Source: Pseudorhodoferax sp. Leaf267
GTDB lineage: Bacteria; Pseudomonadota; Gammaproteobacteria; Burkholderiales; Burkholderiaceae_C
Reading direction: 5' to 3'
Assembly: GCF_001422405.1 (NCBI RefSeq)
Contig: NZ_LMMV01000012.1
Span: forward strand, 987,466-1,051,465
DNA: 64,000 bases
The position numbers and the translations under genes are program-made. The notes beneath the pieces are model-generated. The model made no database searches. It was not told the origin of the DNA and saw only the letters and a list, made by a program, of their open reading frames with translations. This document shows positions 45,567 through 55,386 of the stretch, piece after piece. How positions within the stretch are numbered: position 1 is the first letter of the stretch; every line of letters starts with the position of its first letter.

Positions 45567-46592
45567 TCAGCGGATCGGCATCGCGTACATGAGCCCGCCG
45601 CGCTGCCACTGTGCGTTGAGCCCGCGCGGCAGGCCCAGTGGCGAATCCGGCCCCATGTTGCGCGCGAACATCTCGCCGTAGTTGCCCGTGGCGCCGATGG
45701 CGCGCACCAGCCACTCGCGGTCCAGGCCCAGCAGCTTGCCGGTGTCCTCGCTGTGGCCCAGCATGCGCAGCACCTCGGGGTTGGCATTGCCCTTTTGCTG
45801 GCCGACGTTGGCCTGCGTGATGCCGTGCTCCTCGGCCGCGATCAGGCCGTAGACCGTCCACTTCACGATGCTGGCCCAGGCGTCGTCGCCGCGCCGCACC
45901 ATGGGGCCGAGCGGCTCCTTGGAGATCAGCTCGTTCAGGATCACGTGCGCGGCCGGGTCGCTCGCCGTCATCTTGCGCACCGACGCCAGGCCCGAGGCGT
46001 CATTCGACGTGGCGGTGCACTCGCCTGCCATGTAGGCCTTGTGCACGTCCTCGGAGCTCGTGAAGGTGATGAGCTTCAGATTCAGCCGGTTGGCGCGCGA
46101 GAACTCCCGCAGCGTCCTCTCGGTGTCGTTGCCGGCCCGCACGCACACGGTCTGTCCCTGCAGCTGCCGCGTGCTCTTGATACGGCTCTTGAGCGGCACC
46201 ATGAAGCCCTGGCCGTCGTAGTAGGTGGGGGTGGTCACCTGCACGCCCATGGCGGCGTCGCGCGACATCGTGAACGTGGTGTTGAACGACAGGATGTCGA
46301 TCTCGCCGGCCTGCAGGCTGGGCAGCCGCCTGGATACGTCCAGCGGCACGTACCGCACCTTGTCGGCGCTGCCCAGCACGGCGGCCGCGACCGCGCGGCA
46401 CACGTCCACGTCCATGCCAGCCCACTGGCCGTTGGCATCTGGATGCGAGAAGCCCAGCAGACCGGTGCTGACGCCGCAGCGCAGCGCACCGGCGGCGCGC
46501 ACGGCGTCCAGCGTGGGGCCAGCCTGCGCGGTCGCGGGCAGGGCTGCGGCGCAGGCGGCAAGCAGCGCAGTGCGCAGGATGGCGTGGGCCAT
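45567..46592 (-). CDS. general amino acid ABC transporter solute-binding protein (AapJ-like)
   Basis: A 341-residue family 3 receptor, longer than HisJ and matching AapJ/BztA. The start at 46592 gives a normal signal peptide (MAHAILRTALLAACAAALPATAQA). The frame stays open upstream to ATGs at 46658 and 46694, which would put a second hydrophobic stretch in front. Family segments are LRCGVSTGLLGFSHPDANG, GQWAGMDVDVCRAVAAAVLG and the C-terminal GLNAQWQRGGLMYAMPIR. No AapQ/M/P genes are next to it. It lies 81 bases upstream of the gntR gene on the same strand. Confidence 0.9.
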   Translation of the reverse strand: MAHAILRTALLAACAAALPATAQAGPTLDAVRAAGALRCGVSTGLLGFSHPDANGQWAGMDVDVCRAVAAAVLGSADKVRYVPLDVSRRLPSLQAGEIDILSFNTTFTMSRDAAMGVQVTTPTYYDGQGFMVPLKSRIKSTRQLQGQTVCVRAGNDTERTLREFSRANRLNLKLITFTSSEDVHKAYMAGECTATSNDASGLASVRKMTASDPAAHVILNELISKEPLGPMVRRGDDAWASIVKWTVYGLIAAEEHGITQANVGQQKGNANPEVLRMLGHSEDTGKLLGLDREWLVRAIGATGNYGEMFARNMGPDSPLGLPRGLNAQWQRGGLMYAMPIR

Positions 46593-46963
46593 GTCGACGC
46601 CCAGGCACAGGAGTGCGCAGGCCGGCGCGCAGGTGGCGCGGTGCAGCCAGCGGTGCATGCCCCGGGCGTGCAGGGCGGTTCGTCGATCGGACATCCGGTC
46701 ACCGTGAGGAGGTGGTGCGCGATGCGTCGCGGCGCGGCTTCATCGCACCGGCAGAGCGTAGTGCAGTCCGCCCCGGTTCCACAAGTACTTCAAGCTGCGC
46801 GCACGCCTGGCGTGGCCCGCGCGCCCGCCCCGGCGCGGAACGAGGTGCCGGCGGGGTCGCGCATGTCGTACCTTCCGGTTGCACGATGCTGCGGCTATTT
46901 CCGCAGCGCAACATGCAGTCATAGAATGCCGCGCACCCGCCGCTTCGAGGATCGCCGCACTCC
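46593..46963. other. intergenic region with a receptor-gene remnant
   Basis: About 371 bases between the AapJ-like gene and the divergent diguanylate cyclase gene. It holds the 18-codon tail of a second AapJ-like gene (46740-46796, minus), in-frame upstream ATGs for the intact receptor, and presumably promoters for both flanking genes. Near 46880-46925 the sequence is less GC-rich, which fits a promoter for the plus-strand gene. No intact RNA gene was seen. Confidence 0.6.
46740..46796 (-). pseudogene. C-terminal remnant of an AapJ-like receptor gene
   Basis: The minus strand encodes SLKYLWNRGGLHYALPVR followed by TGA. It matches the last 18 residues of the neighbouring intact receptor (GLNAQWQRGGLMYAMPIR) at 10 of 18 positions, without gaps and ending at the same place. 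Upstream codons in the same frame show no family similarity. The simplest reading is that a tandem paralogue was deleted, leaving only its 3' end. Confidence 0.7.
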
Positions 46964-48829
46964 ATGGACGCCGACGAACGCTCTGTCAGTCCCTTCAAGC
47001 CCGCTCCGGCCTGGCTGGCCTACGCCGTCGGCCCGGTGCTGATCATCGTGCTGGTGTCCCTGCTCGCCGGCATGGCGATCTGGACCGAGCAGATGCGCTA
47101 CCGCGAGCGCGCCACCGCCAGCACGCAGACCATGGCGCGCCTGACGGAGACGCAACTGTCCGACACTTTCGACAAGATCGACATCTATCTGCAGCTCGTC
47201 GCGTTGCAATACCGCGACGGCCTGACGCTCGACACCGGCGGTGCGGCGCCGTCTGTCGTGCAGCGCTTACCGCTCATCGATTTGGACAGTGTGAAGGTGG
47301 CCGACGCTGCGGGCCTGGTCCGCGCGCGCCCGGTGCCGTCGCGTAGCCGGCCGCAGAGCGTGGCCGAACAGGACTTCTTCAAGCGCGCCATCGCCGAGCC
47401 CGACTCCGACATGGTCATCAGCGGCCCGCAGCGCCCGGCCGACGGCAGCTCGCCGGTCATGGTGTTCGCCCGTGCGGCGCGTGACGGTGCGGGCACGCTG
47501 GTCGGCGTCGTCTACGCCAGCATGAGCGTGCCGCATTTCGACAGCCTGTTCGCGGGCATCGAGCTGGGCACCAACGGCGCGGCCGTGCTGCGCACGGAGG
47601 ACCTGCGGCTGGTCCACCGCCATCCGACCAGCGACGAGGCCCGCGAGGCGGTGGGCTCCACGCGCATGTCGGGCGCGCTGCGCGAGGCGCTGGCCCGACA
47701 GCCGAACGACGGCCAGTACGAGTCCACCAGCGTGCTGGACATGCGCGAGCGCGTGGCCGTGTACCGCAAGCTGCGCAACTACCCCTTCTACGTGATCGTG
47801 GGGCAGGACACGCACGAAATGATGGAAGGCTGGCGCATCAACGCCTTGCTGTTCTTGGCGCTGGCCGGCATCACCATCGCGCTGACGCTGCTGGCCTGGT
47901 ATGCACCGTACCGCTGGTCGCGCCAGCAGATCCAGGCCATGCACAACCGCTTCGAGGCCATCGTGCAGACCTCCTCGGACAGCATCGTGAGCAAGACCGT
48001 GCGCGGCATCGTGACCACCTGGAACCGCGGCGCCCAGCAGATCTTCGGCTACACGCCCGGCGAGATGTTGGGCCGCCATGTGAACCGCCTGGCCCCGCCG
48101 GACCGCCGCGACGAGGAGGCCATGCTGGTCGACCGCGTGCGCCGCGGAGAGCTGGTCGAGGCCTTCGAGACCGTGCGCGTGCGCAAGGACGGCTCGCTGG
48201 TCGACGTGTCGATGTCGGTCTCGCCCGTGCTGAACGACCGCGGCGCCGTCGTGGGCATCTCCACCATCACGCGCGACATCAGCCGCAACAAGGCGCTGGA
48301 GGCGGAGATCCGCGCCATGGCCTTCAACGACCCGCTGACCCGGCTGCCGAACCGGCGCCTGCTGATGGACCGGCTGCGGCAGGCCCAGCTGTCCAGCGGC
48401 CGCCAGCGCAGCTTCTTCGCCGTGGCCTTCATCGACCTGGACCGCTTCAAGCAGGTCAACGACAGCTTCGGCCACGAGGTGGGCGACCAGCTGCTGATCG
48501 AGGTGGCGCGCCGGCTGCAGGCCGCCGTGCGCCAGCACGACACGGTGGCGCGGCTGGGCGGCGACGAGTTTGTGGTGCTGCTCGAAGACCTGGGCGCCGA
48601 CGAGAAGTCCGCCGCCGACCACGTCAACACCGTGGCCGACAAGATCCTGGACACCATCGAGCGCGACTTCCACCTGCGCGGCAAGCTGCACCGCTGCTCG
48701 GCCAGCATCGGCATCCGCCTGCTGGTGGGCAGCCAGGACAGCCCCGAGCAGGTGCTGATGGACGCCGACGCGGCGATGTACCGCGTCAAGCACCAGCGCC
48801 GCGCGCTGCGCTCGTTCGCATTCGAGTGA
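46964..48829 (+). CDS. membrane-bound Cache-PAS-GGDEF diguanylate cyclase
   Basis: A 621-residue sensor. Membrane segments at about 18-40 and 288-308 flank a periplasmic Cache-like domain. A PAS domain (about 320-440; FEAIVQTSSDSIVSKTVRG) and a GGDEF domain follow. The active motif GGDEF is at 532-536, with an RxxD product-inhibition site (RQHD, 523-526). There is no EAL domain, so it should make c-di-GMP in response to an extracytoplasmic ligand, possibly a carboxylate or amino acid as for many Cache domains. The receptor genes divergent from it make an amino acid signal tempting but unproven. Confidence 0.93.
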   Translation: MDADERSVSPFKPAPAWLAYAVGPVLIIVLVSLLAGMAIWTEQMRYRERATASTQTMARLTETQLSDTFDKIDIYLQLVALQYRDGLTLDTGGAAPSVVQRLPLIDLDSVKVADAAGLVRARPVPSRSRPQSVAEQDFFKRAIAEPDSDMVISGPQRPADGSSPVMVFARAARDGAGTLVGVVYASMSVPHFDSLFAGIELGTNGAAVLRTEDLRLVHRHPTSDEAREAVGSTRMSGALREALARQPNDGQYESTSVLDMRERVAVYRKLRNYPFYVIVGQDTHEMMEGWRINALLFLALAGITIALTLLAWYAPYRWSRQQIQAMHNRFEAIVQTSSDSIVSKTVRGIVTTWNRGAQQIFGYTPGEMLGRHVNRLAPPDRRDEEAMLVDRVRRGELVEAFETVRVRKDGSLVDVSMSVSPVLNDRGAVVGISTITRDISRNKALEAEIRAMAFNDPLTRLPNRRLLMDRLRQAQLSSGRQRSFFAVAFIDLDRFKQVNDSFGHEVGDQLLIEVARRLQAAVRQHDTVARLGGDEFVVLLEDLGADEKSAADHVNTVADKILDTIERDFHLRGKLHRCSASIGIRLLVGSQDSPEQVLMDADAAMYRVKHQRRALRSFAFE

Positions 48830-48885
48830 GCGGGGCGGCTGCCGCAGCCGCACCGCACCCCCCAACCCGCAAGCAAGGGCACCCC

Positions 48886-49377
48886 ATGGCACACGAGCAC
48901 CACGAGCACCCGCACGAGCCGGCCTGGAAGCACGACGGCGTGCGCGTCGTCCCTGGTAACCAGCTGGACGGCAACACCGCGCAGACGCCCGGCATGGACC
49001 GCAAGGCCGCCATCAACTTCGCGCGCGTAGGCGCTAGCAAGCTGTGGGCCGGCACTGTGACCATCCACGCCAACGCCAAGACCGGCGCGCACCACCACGG
49101 CCACCTGGAGAGCGTGATCTACGTGGTGCGCGGCCGCGCCCGCATGCGCTGGGGCGAGCAGCTGGAGTTCACGGCCGAGGCCGGCCCGGGCGATTTCATC
49201 TACGTGCCGCCCTATGTGCCGCACCAGGAGATCAACGCCAGCGAGACCGAGCCGCTGGAATGCGTGCTGTGCCGCAGCGATGGCGAGGCGGTGGCCATCA
49301 ACCTGGACATCGCGCCGGTCGAGAAGCCCGACACCGTGCTGTGGGTCGACCCCACGCACCCGCAGGGCGGCATCTAG
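48886..49377 (+). CDS. cupin-domain protein
   Basis: A 163-residue protein with a His-rich N-terminus ([18 protein letters not shown]) and a single cupin barrel. Motif 1 is [21 protein letters not shown] with the metal-binding histidines and Glu; motif 2 is [16 protein letters not shown]. Metal binding is likely; the reaction is unknown, and the extra N-terminal histidines could also bind metal. ATG at 48886 is chosen over an upstream in-frame ATG that overlaps the cyclase gene. Confidence 0.87.
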   Translation: MAHEHHEHPHEPAWKHDGVRVVPGNQLDGNTAQTPGMDRKAAINFARVGASKLWAGTVTIHANAKTGAHHHGHLESVIYVVRGRARMRWGEQLEFTAEAGPGDFIYVPPYVPHQEINASETEPLECVLCRSDGEAVAINLDIAPVEKPDTVLWVDPTHPQGGI

Positions 49378-49510
49378 CACCGCGCCGGCCGCGCCGATCA
49401 GCGCGGCTAATGGACGATGGCATTGGCATCCGCGCGGCCTGCGCAGGGGTGGCCGAAGGGGCTTCGCCGCCACAATCTCGCCCACAACGAACGAGCGCGG
49501 AAGGGCGGGC

Positions 49511-50761
49511 ATGAAGATTCTGATTCTGGGCAGCGGCGTGATCGGCACCACCGCGGCGTGGTACCTGTCGCAGGCCGGGCACGAGGTCACCGTCGTGGAC
49601 CGCCAGAGCGGCGCCGGCATGGAAACCAGCTTCGCCAACGCCGGCGAAGTCTCGCCCGGCTACTCCGCACCCTGGGCGGGCCCGGGCGTCCCGGTCAAGG
49701 CCATCAAGTGGCTGCTGATGCACCACAGCCCGCTCGTGATCCAGCCCTTGATGGACCCGTCGATGTGGCGCTGGGGCCTGTCCATGCTGCGCAACTGCAC
49801 GGCCGCGCGCTACCGCGTGAACAAGGCGCGCATGGTGCGCCTGGCCGAGTACAGCCGCGACTGCCTGCAGGCGCTGCGCTTGGATACCGGCATCGCCTAC
49901 GACGAGCGCAGCCAGGGCACGCTGCAGCTGTTCCGCACCCAGGCGCAGCTGGACGGCACGGCCAGCGACATCGAGGTGCTGAACCAGTACGGCGTGCCCT
50001 ACGAGGTGCTGGACATGGACGGCTGCGTGCGCCATGAGCCCGCTCTGCAAGGCGTGCGCGCCAAGTTCGTCGGCGGCATGCGCCTGCCGGGCGACGAGAC
50101 TGGCGACTGCTTCCTGTTCACGCTGCGCCTGGCTGCGATGGCGCAGGCGCATGGCGTGCAGTTCCGCCAGGGCGTGCAGATCCAGGCGCTGGAGCATGCG
50201 GGTGGCGACATCACGGGCGTGCGCACCGACGCCGGCCTGCTGCAGGCCGACCGCTACGTGGTGGCGCTGGGCAGCTTCTCTCCGCTGCTGCTCGCGCCGC
50301 TCGGCCTCACGCTGCCCGTCTATCCGGTCAAGGGCTACTCGCTCACGCTGCCGATCATCGACCCGTCCGGCGCGCCGGAATCCACGGTCATGGACGAGAC
50401 GCACAAGGTGGCCGTCACGCGGCTGGGCGACCGGATCCGCGTGGGCGGCACGGCCGAGCTGACCGGCTACGACACCAGCCTGAAGCCTGCGCGCCGCCGC
50501 ACGCTGGACCATGTGGTCACCGACCTGTTCCCGCGTGGCGGCGACCTGGCACAGGCCAAATTCTGGACCGGGCTGCGCCCGATGACGCCCGACGGCACGC
50601 CTGTGATCGGGCCGACGCGCTACACGAAGCTGTGGCTGTCGACCGGCCATGGCACGCTGGGCTGGACCATGGCCGCCGGCAGCGGGCGGCTGCTGGCCGA
50701 CTGGATGGGCGGTGCCAGGCCAGGCATCGACACCGAAGGCCTGAGCCTGGCGCGCTACTGA
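49511..50761 (+). CDS. dadA: D-amino acid dehydrogenase small subunit (DadA)
   Basis: A 416-residue FAD-dependent dehydrogenase that converts D-amino acids to 2-oxo acids and passes electrons to quinones. The N-terminus [31 protein letters not shown] is split here only for length, with the GxGxxG at 7-12. The family segment [19 protein letters not shown] and the C-terminal [27 protein letters not shown]-type ending are diagnostic. No alanine racemase is adjacent. It ends seven bases inside the convergent Mrr-like gene. Confidence 0.94.
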   Translation: MKILILGSGVIGTTAAWYLSQAGHEVTVVDRQSGAGMETSFANAGEVSPGYSAPWAGPGVPVKAIKWLLMHHSPLVIQPLMDPSMWRWGLSMLRNCTAARYRVNKARMVRLAEYSRDCLQALRLDTGIAYDERSQGTLQLFRTQAQLDGTASDIEVLNQYGVPYEVLDMDGCVRHEPALQGVRAKFVGGMRLPGDETGDCFLFTLRLAAMAQAHGVQFRQGVQIQALEHAGGDITGVRTDAGLLQADRYVVALGSFSPLLLAPLGLTLPVYPVKGYSLTLPIIDPSGAPESTVMDETHKVAVTRLGDRIRVGGTAELTGYDTSLKPARRRTLDHVVTDLFPRGGDLAQAKFWTGLRPMTPDGTPVIGPTRYTKLWLSTGHGTLGWTMAAGSGRLLADWMGGARPGIDTEGLSLARY

Positions 50762-51321
50762 TTCCTCAGCAGTGCGGCCAGGTCGGCGCCCTGCAGCACG
50801 CGGATCGGCGCGCTGCGCGCGAACGCGGTGGCGTTGTCGCTGAGCGGCCCCAGGCTCAGGAACACGGCGGCGTCGGCGTCGTGGGCCTGGCGCGCGGCGT
50901 CCAGCTCACGCAACGGCTCCACGCCCTGGCGCGCGGCCTTCCAGCGCTTGGCGCAGACCAGCGTCGTGCGGCCGCCCTTGTCCAGCACGAAGTCGGCGCC
51001 GCCGCTGGTACGGCGCACCGTGTAGCCCGCGCTGCGGTAAGCCGCCTCCAGCTTGGCGCCGAACTCCGCCCACGACATGGCCGCGGCCTGGGCCAGGCTG
51101 GCCTCGACCTGGCGGGCGCTCGGCGCGCCCCACTGGCGTGACAGCGCAATGCCGCCGATCACCACGAACGGGATGGCGCCCAGGGCACCTGCCAGCGCAT
51201 ACTCGCGCGGCAGCAGCGCCATCGCGACCGTGAAGATGCCCGCCGCCACGAGAAAGCTGATCCACCAGCGCGAACGCAGCAGGATCGCGAACAGCGAGTT
51301 GTCGGCCATCTTCCATTTCAT
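50755..51321 (-). CDS. membrane-anchored Mrr-like (restriction endonuclease-fold) protein
   Basis: A 188-residue protein. Two hydrophobic segments (about 18-35 and 41-60) precede a PD-(D/E)xK-like domain from about residue 80. The nuclease-like core reads [20 protein letters not shown] and then [11 protein letters not shown], matching the Mrr pattern in which a D is followed by Q/E-x-K and W. Here the middle residue is Cys (C-A-K), so metal-dependent cleavage may be altered. Such membrane-fused Mrr domains are common and their role is not established. No methyltransferase gene is nearby. Confidence 0.75.
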   Translation of the reverse strand: MKWKMADNSLFAILLRSRWWISFLVAAGIFTVAMALLPREYALAGALGAIPFVVIGGIALSRQWGAPSARQVEASLAQAAAMSWAEFGAKLEAAYRSAGYTVRRTSGGADFVLDKGGRTTLVCAKRWKAARQGVEPLRELDAARQAHDADAAVFLSLGPLSDNATAFARSAPIRVLQGADLAALLRNQ

Positions 51322-51459
51322 GCGGGTCTTTTCCAGGTGCGCGGAGAGGCCCGGTTTGTAGCACGCCGCAACGGCGGTTCGCGAACACAGTTCTGCCACA
51401 TTTGGCCGGGGCATCTGGCGCCCAATCGTCAGATGGCCTTATCTGAAGGGATCTCACGC

Positions 51460-54400
51460 GTGTCCGCAGACGACGGAAAAGTGCTCGAGCCCTCCGCCGC
51501 CCTCGGCATGCGGCCGGGCGCCCCCTCGGCCACGCGCATGCGCACGCAATGGTTGCTGCTGGCGGCCGTGCTGCTGAGCGCCCTGGCCGTGCTGGCCATG
51601 GCCGCCTTCGATCGCTTCCAGGCCGACAGCTTCGAGCAGCACATGCGCCCGCTGCGCCAGCTCGGCGTGGCGCGTGCCGAACTGGCGCCCCAGGTGCCGC
51701 GCCAGGGCGGCCTGGCCACCGACACTGCCAGTCCCGGCGCCGACCAGACCGCGCGCGCCAACTGGCTGCATCTGCTGGAGCGCCTGGCCGTGCTGGGCAG
51801 CATGATGGCGGCCCAGCCGGTCGGCATCCCGAACACGCTGGCCGACCAGGCCCGCGCGCTGCACACGCACTGGGCCAGCGCCGACCTGGCGCGCGCCCCG
51901 GGCCGCGAGGGCGACGACATGCAGGCGGCCCTGACCAGCTTGTTGCAGGAAATCGACCGCGTCGAGCTGCGCACCGAGGACAACCTCGCCCAGCTGCGCG
52001 AATCGCAGAAGAGCTGGTATGCCGCGGGCTGGACGCTGTTGGCCGCGGCGCTGGTCGCCGCTGGGCTGCTTGCCCGGCACTGGCAGCGCCTCTGGCATGC
52101 GCTGCAGGCCAGCGCTCACGAGGCGCAGGCGCAGCACTGGCGCATGCTGGACATCCTGCCCCAGCTGATCTGGATCTGCGACGCCAACGCCAAGGCCGAC
52201 TTCCTGAACCACCGCTGGGTGCAGTTCAGCGGCCAGCCCATGGACCAGCTGATCGGCGAGGGCTGGCTCGGGCTCGTGCACCCAGACGACATCGACCGCG
52301 TGATCCGCGAATGGCGCGATGCCCAGGCCAGCGGCGCGGAGCATCTGCCCGACTTCCGGTTGCGCCGGGCCGACGGCAGCTACCGCTGGTGCAACGCCCG
52401 CTTCGGCGTGGCGCGCGATGAGCAGGGCCGGCCCGTGCGCTGGTTCGGCACCAGCATGGACATCCACAACGTCTACGAGGCGCACGAGGCGCTCAAGCGC
52501 AGCGAGCAGTTCCACCGTTCCACGCTGGCAGCCCTGAACGAAGGCGTGATCACCTTTGACGACCAGGCGCGCGTGACGGGCTCCAACCCCGCGGCCCAGC
52601 GCATGCTGGGCCTGCGCGCCGACCAGCTGCAAGGTGCCTTCTCCCCCGCCTGGGGCCTGGTGCTGAAGGACCAGGACGGGCAGCCGCTCACCACCGACAA
52701 GCTGCCCACCACCCGCGTGCTGGCCACCGGCCAGGCGCAACGCGACCAGCTGGTCGCGGTCACGCGTGCCGACGGGCTGCGGACCTGGGTCTGCGTGAAC
52801 GCCGAGCCCGTGCACGGCGGGCCCGATGGGGCGCTGAGCGCCATCGTGTGCTCGTTCGGCGACGTGAGCGCGCAGCGCCGCGAACACGAGGCCAGCCTGC
52901 TGCAACGCGGCCAGCTCGAAAGCGAAGTCGATGCCCGCACGCGTGAGCTGCAAGTGTTGAACCTGCAATTGCAGGAGACGGAGCGCTTCGCCCGGCTGGT
53001 GGCCGACAGCGTGCCGGGCCGGCTCGTCTACTGGGACAGCGCGCTGCGCTGCCGCTTCGTGAACCGCACGCAGTCCGAGTGGTTCGGCGAGGCGCCCGAG
53101 CAGGTCATCGGCCGCACGCTGCGCGAGATCCGCGGCAACGAGTTCGTGGAGCGCGCCGCCGGGCGCATCAACGCCGCGCTGGCCGGCGAGACGCTGGAGT
53201 TCGAGCAGGTGGAGTACAGCGTGCGCGGCGTGCGCGCCGACACGCGCGTGCAGTACATCCCCGACCGGCGCGAGGGCGAGGTCAAGGGCTTCGTGGTGCT
53301 GGCCACCAACGTGACGCGCCACAAGCAGGCCGAGCAGCTGCTGCGCCTGCGCAACGAGCAGCTGGAGCAGGCCCGCGACCGTGCCGACGCCGCCAACGAT
53401 GCCAAGACCACGTTCCTGGCCAACATGAGCCATGAGATCCGCACGCCCATGAACGCCATCCTCGGCTTCACGCACATGCTGCGCCGCGACATCGAAGACC
53501 CGGTGCAGCAGCAACGGCTGGGCCGTATCGCCGGGGCCGCCGGGCATTTGCTGCAGGTCATCAACGACATCCTGGATTTGTCCAAGATCGAGGCCGGCAA
53601 GCTCACGCTGGACCGCTCGGACTTCTCGCTCGACGCGCTGCTGGCCCGCACCAGCGCCATGGTCACCGAATCGGTGCGCGTGAAGAACCTGGAACTCGTG
53701 GTGTTCGCCGAGCCCGTGCCCGACCTTCTGCACGGCGATTCCACACGGCTGATGCAGGCGCTGCTGAACCTGCTCAGCAACGCTGTCAAGTTCACCGAGC
53801 GCGGCGTGATCACGCTGCGCGTCGAACTGCTGTCACAGAACAAGGACGAACTCATGCTGCGCTTCGAAGTCCGCGACACCGGCATCGGCGTCGGGCCCGA
53901 GGCCCTGGCCCAGCTGTTCACGCCCTTCGCGCAGGCCGACGCCTCGCGCACGCGCGAGCATGGCGGCACCGGCCTGGGCCTGGCCATCACGCGGCGCATC
54001 GCCGAGCAGATGGGCGGCGAGGCCAGCGGCCACAGCACGCCGGGGCAGGGCAGCCGCTTCTGGTTCACCGCCCGCCTGGGCCTGGCCGAACGGCAGGAGA
54101 CGACCGACCTCACCGCCCTGGCCGGCCTGCGCGCGCTCGTCGTCGACGACCTGCCCGAAGCCCGCGAGGCGCTGGCCGACATGACGCGCAGCCTGGGCCT
54201 GCGCGTGGACAGCGCCGACAGCGGGGAGCAGGCGCTGGAGCAGGTCGCCCATGCGGCCGAGACCGGCGCCCCCTACGACCTCGTGCTGCTGGACTGGGCC
54301 ATGCCCGGCCTGGACGGCCTGCAGACCGGCGCCCGCCTGAGCGAGGCGGCGCAGCCCCCGCGCGCCATGGTGCTGGTCTCCGCCAACGAGCGCGCCTCCA

Positions 54401-55374
54401 TCCACCAGCTGGCGCGCGATGCCGGCTTCGGCGCCGTGCTCATGAAGCCCGTGACCTCCTGGCTGTACCGCGACGCGCTGCTGCGCCTGCTGGCCGCCGC
54501 GCCGCCTGCCGGCGCCGCGCCCGTGCCGCAGGAGCGCGCACGACCCCAGCTCTCGCGCACCGCTGGCGCACGCATCCTGCTGGCCGAAGACAACCCCGTG
54601 AACCAGGAAGTGGCCGTGCAGCTGCTCGAGGCCGCGGGCGTGACCGTGGAAGTGGCCGCCGACGGCGAGGAGGCGCTGCAGATGGCGCTCAGCCGGCCCT
54701 ACGACCTGGTGCTCATGGACATGCAGATGCCACGCATGGACGGCCTGGAAGCCACGCGCCGCATGCGGCAGGAGCCCACGCTGGCGCACCTGCCCATCGT
54801 GGCGATGACCGCCAACGCCTTTCCCGAAGACCGCCAGGCCTGCCTGGACGCCGGCATGAACGACCACCTGGCCAAGCCCGTCGACCCGCGTGTGCTGCAG
54901 GCCGCGCTGGTGCGCTGGCTGCCCGCCCCGCTCGAAAGCAGCCGCGTGCCGGCGCCCGCGCCGCTGCCGCCGCCCGAAGCGGCCCCTCAGGACGTGCCCG
55001 CGCCCGTTACCTCGGCCCAGATCCTGGCGCGCATGGCCGACCTCGTGGACCTGCCGCAGGCGCTCGAATACGCCGCCGGCCAGCCAGACATCCTGCTGCG
55101 CGTGCTGCAGCAGTTCGTTGCGCACTACCGCGACATGGGTGCGACGCTGGTGGCCCAACTGGCGGCCGGCGACCGCGAAGGCCCGGCGCGCAGCCTGCAT
55201 TCGCTGCGGGGAGTGAGCGGGATGATCGGCGCCGGACGGGTGCGCGAGATGACAACGTCGCTCGAGTTGGCGTTGGTCGAGGGGGCGGCGCTGGAGGGGT
55301 TGCATGCGCCGGCGGCGGCGCTGCGGGCCGAGCTCGATGCGCTGGTCGGTGCGGTGGCGGACCGGCTGGGGTGA
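51460..55374 (+). CDS. hybrid sensor histidine kinase with PAS domains, two receivers and Hpt
   Basis: A 1304-residue phosphorelay kinase. Membrane segments at about 29-50 and 185-205 bound a periplasmic region. Three PAS-like domains follow (about 225-350, 355-485, 510-630), then HisKA with His658 (SHEIRTPMN) and an ATPase with NLLSNAVKF, DTGIGVG and GTGLGLAI. Receiver 1 has Asp945 (LLDWAMPG), receiver 2 has Asp1087 (LMDMQMPRMDG) and the Hpt has His1247 (RSLHSLRGVSG). GTG at 51460 is preferred because GAAGGG lies 9 bases upstream; ATG at 51433 has no such site. An OmpR-type regulator lies nearby. Confidence 0.93.
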   Translation: MSADDGKVLEPSAALGMRPGAPSATRMRTQWLLLAAVLLSALAVLAMAAFDRFQADSFEQHMRPLRQLGVARAELAPQVPRQGGLATDTASPGADQTARANWLHLLERLAVLGSMMAAQPVGIPNTLADQARALHTHWASADLARAPGREGDDMQAALTSLLQEIDRVELRTEDNLAQLRESQKSWYAAGWTLLAAALVAAGLLARHWQRLWHALQASAHEAQAQHWRMLDILPQLIWICDANAKADFLNHRWVQFSGQPMDQLIGEGWLGLVHPDDIDRVIREWRDAQASGAEHLPDFRLRRADGSYRWCNARFGVARDEQGRPVRWFGTSMDIHNVYEAHEALKRSEQFHRSTLAALNEGVITFDDQARVTGSNPAAQRMLGLRADQLQGAFSPAWGLVLKDQDGQPLTTDKLPTTRVLATGQAQRDQLVAVTRADGLRTWVCVNAEPVHGGPDGALSAIVCSFGDVSAQRREHEASLLQRGQLESEVDARTRELQVLNLQLQETERFARLVADSVPGRLVYWDSALRCRFVNRTQSEWFGEAPEQVIGRTLREIRGNEFVERAAGRINAALAGETLEFEQVEYSVRGVRADTRVQYIPDRREGEVKGFVVLATNVTRHKQAEQLLRLRNEQLEQARDRADAANDAKTTFLANMSHEIRTPMNAILGFTHMLRRDIEDPVQQQRLGRIAGAAGHLLQVINDILDLSKIEAGKLTLDRSDFSLDALLARTSAMVTESVRVKNLELVVFAEPVPDLLHGDSTRLMQALLNLLSNAVKFTERGVITLRVELLSQNKDELMLRFEVRDTGIGVGPEALAQLFTPFAQADASRTREHGGTGLGLAITRRIAEQMGGEASGHSTPGQGSRFWFTARLGLAERQETTDLTALAGLRALVVDDLPEAREALADMTRSLGLRVDSADSGEQALEQVAHAAETGAPYDLVLLDWAMPGLDGLQTGARLSEAAQPPRAMVLVSANERASIHQLARDAGFGAVLMKPVTSWLYRDALLRLLAAAPPAGAAPVPQERARPQLSRTAGARILLAEDNPVNQEVAVQLLEAAGVTVEVAADGEEALQMALSRPYDLVLMDMQMPRMDGLEATRRMRQEPTLAHLPIVAMTANAFPEDRQACLDAGMNDHLAKPVDPRVLQAALVRWLPAPLESSRVPAPAPLPPPEAAPQDVPAPVTSAQILARMADLVDLPQALEYAAGQPDILLRVLQQFVAHYRDMGATLVAQLAAGDREGPARSLHSLRGVSGMIGAGRVREMTTSLELALVEGAALEGLHAPAAALRAELDALVGAVADRLG

Positions 55375-55386
55375 ACTCCGGGCCGA

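Noticed and set aside
46593..46694. Longer AapJ-like receptor starting at 46694.
   Set aside because: It would place a second hydrophobic segment and non-family residues before a good signal peptide that begins at 46592; kept only as an alternative.
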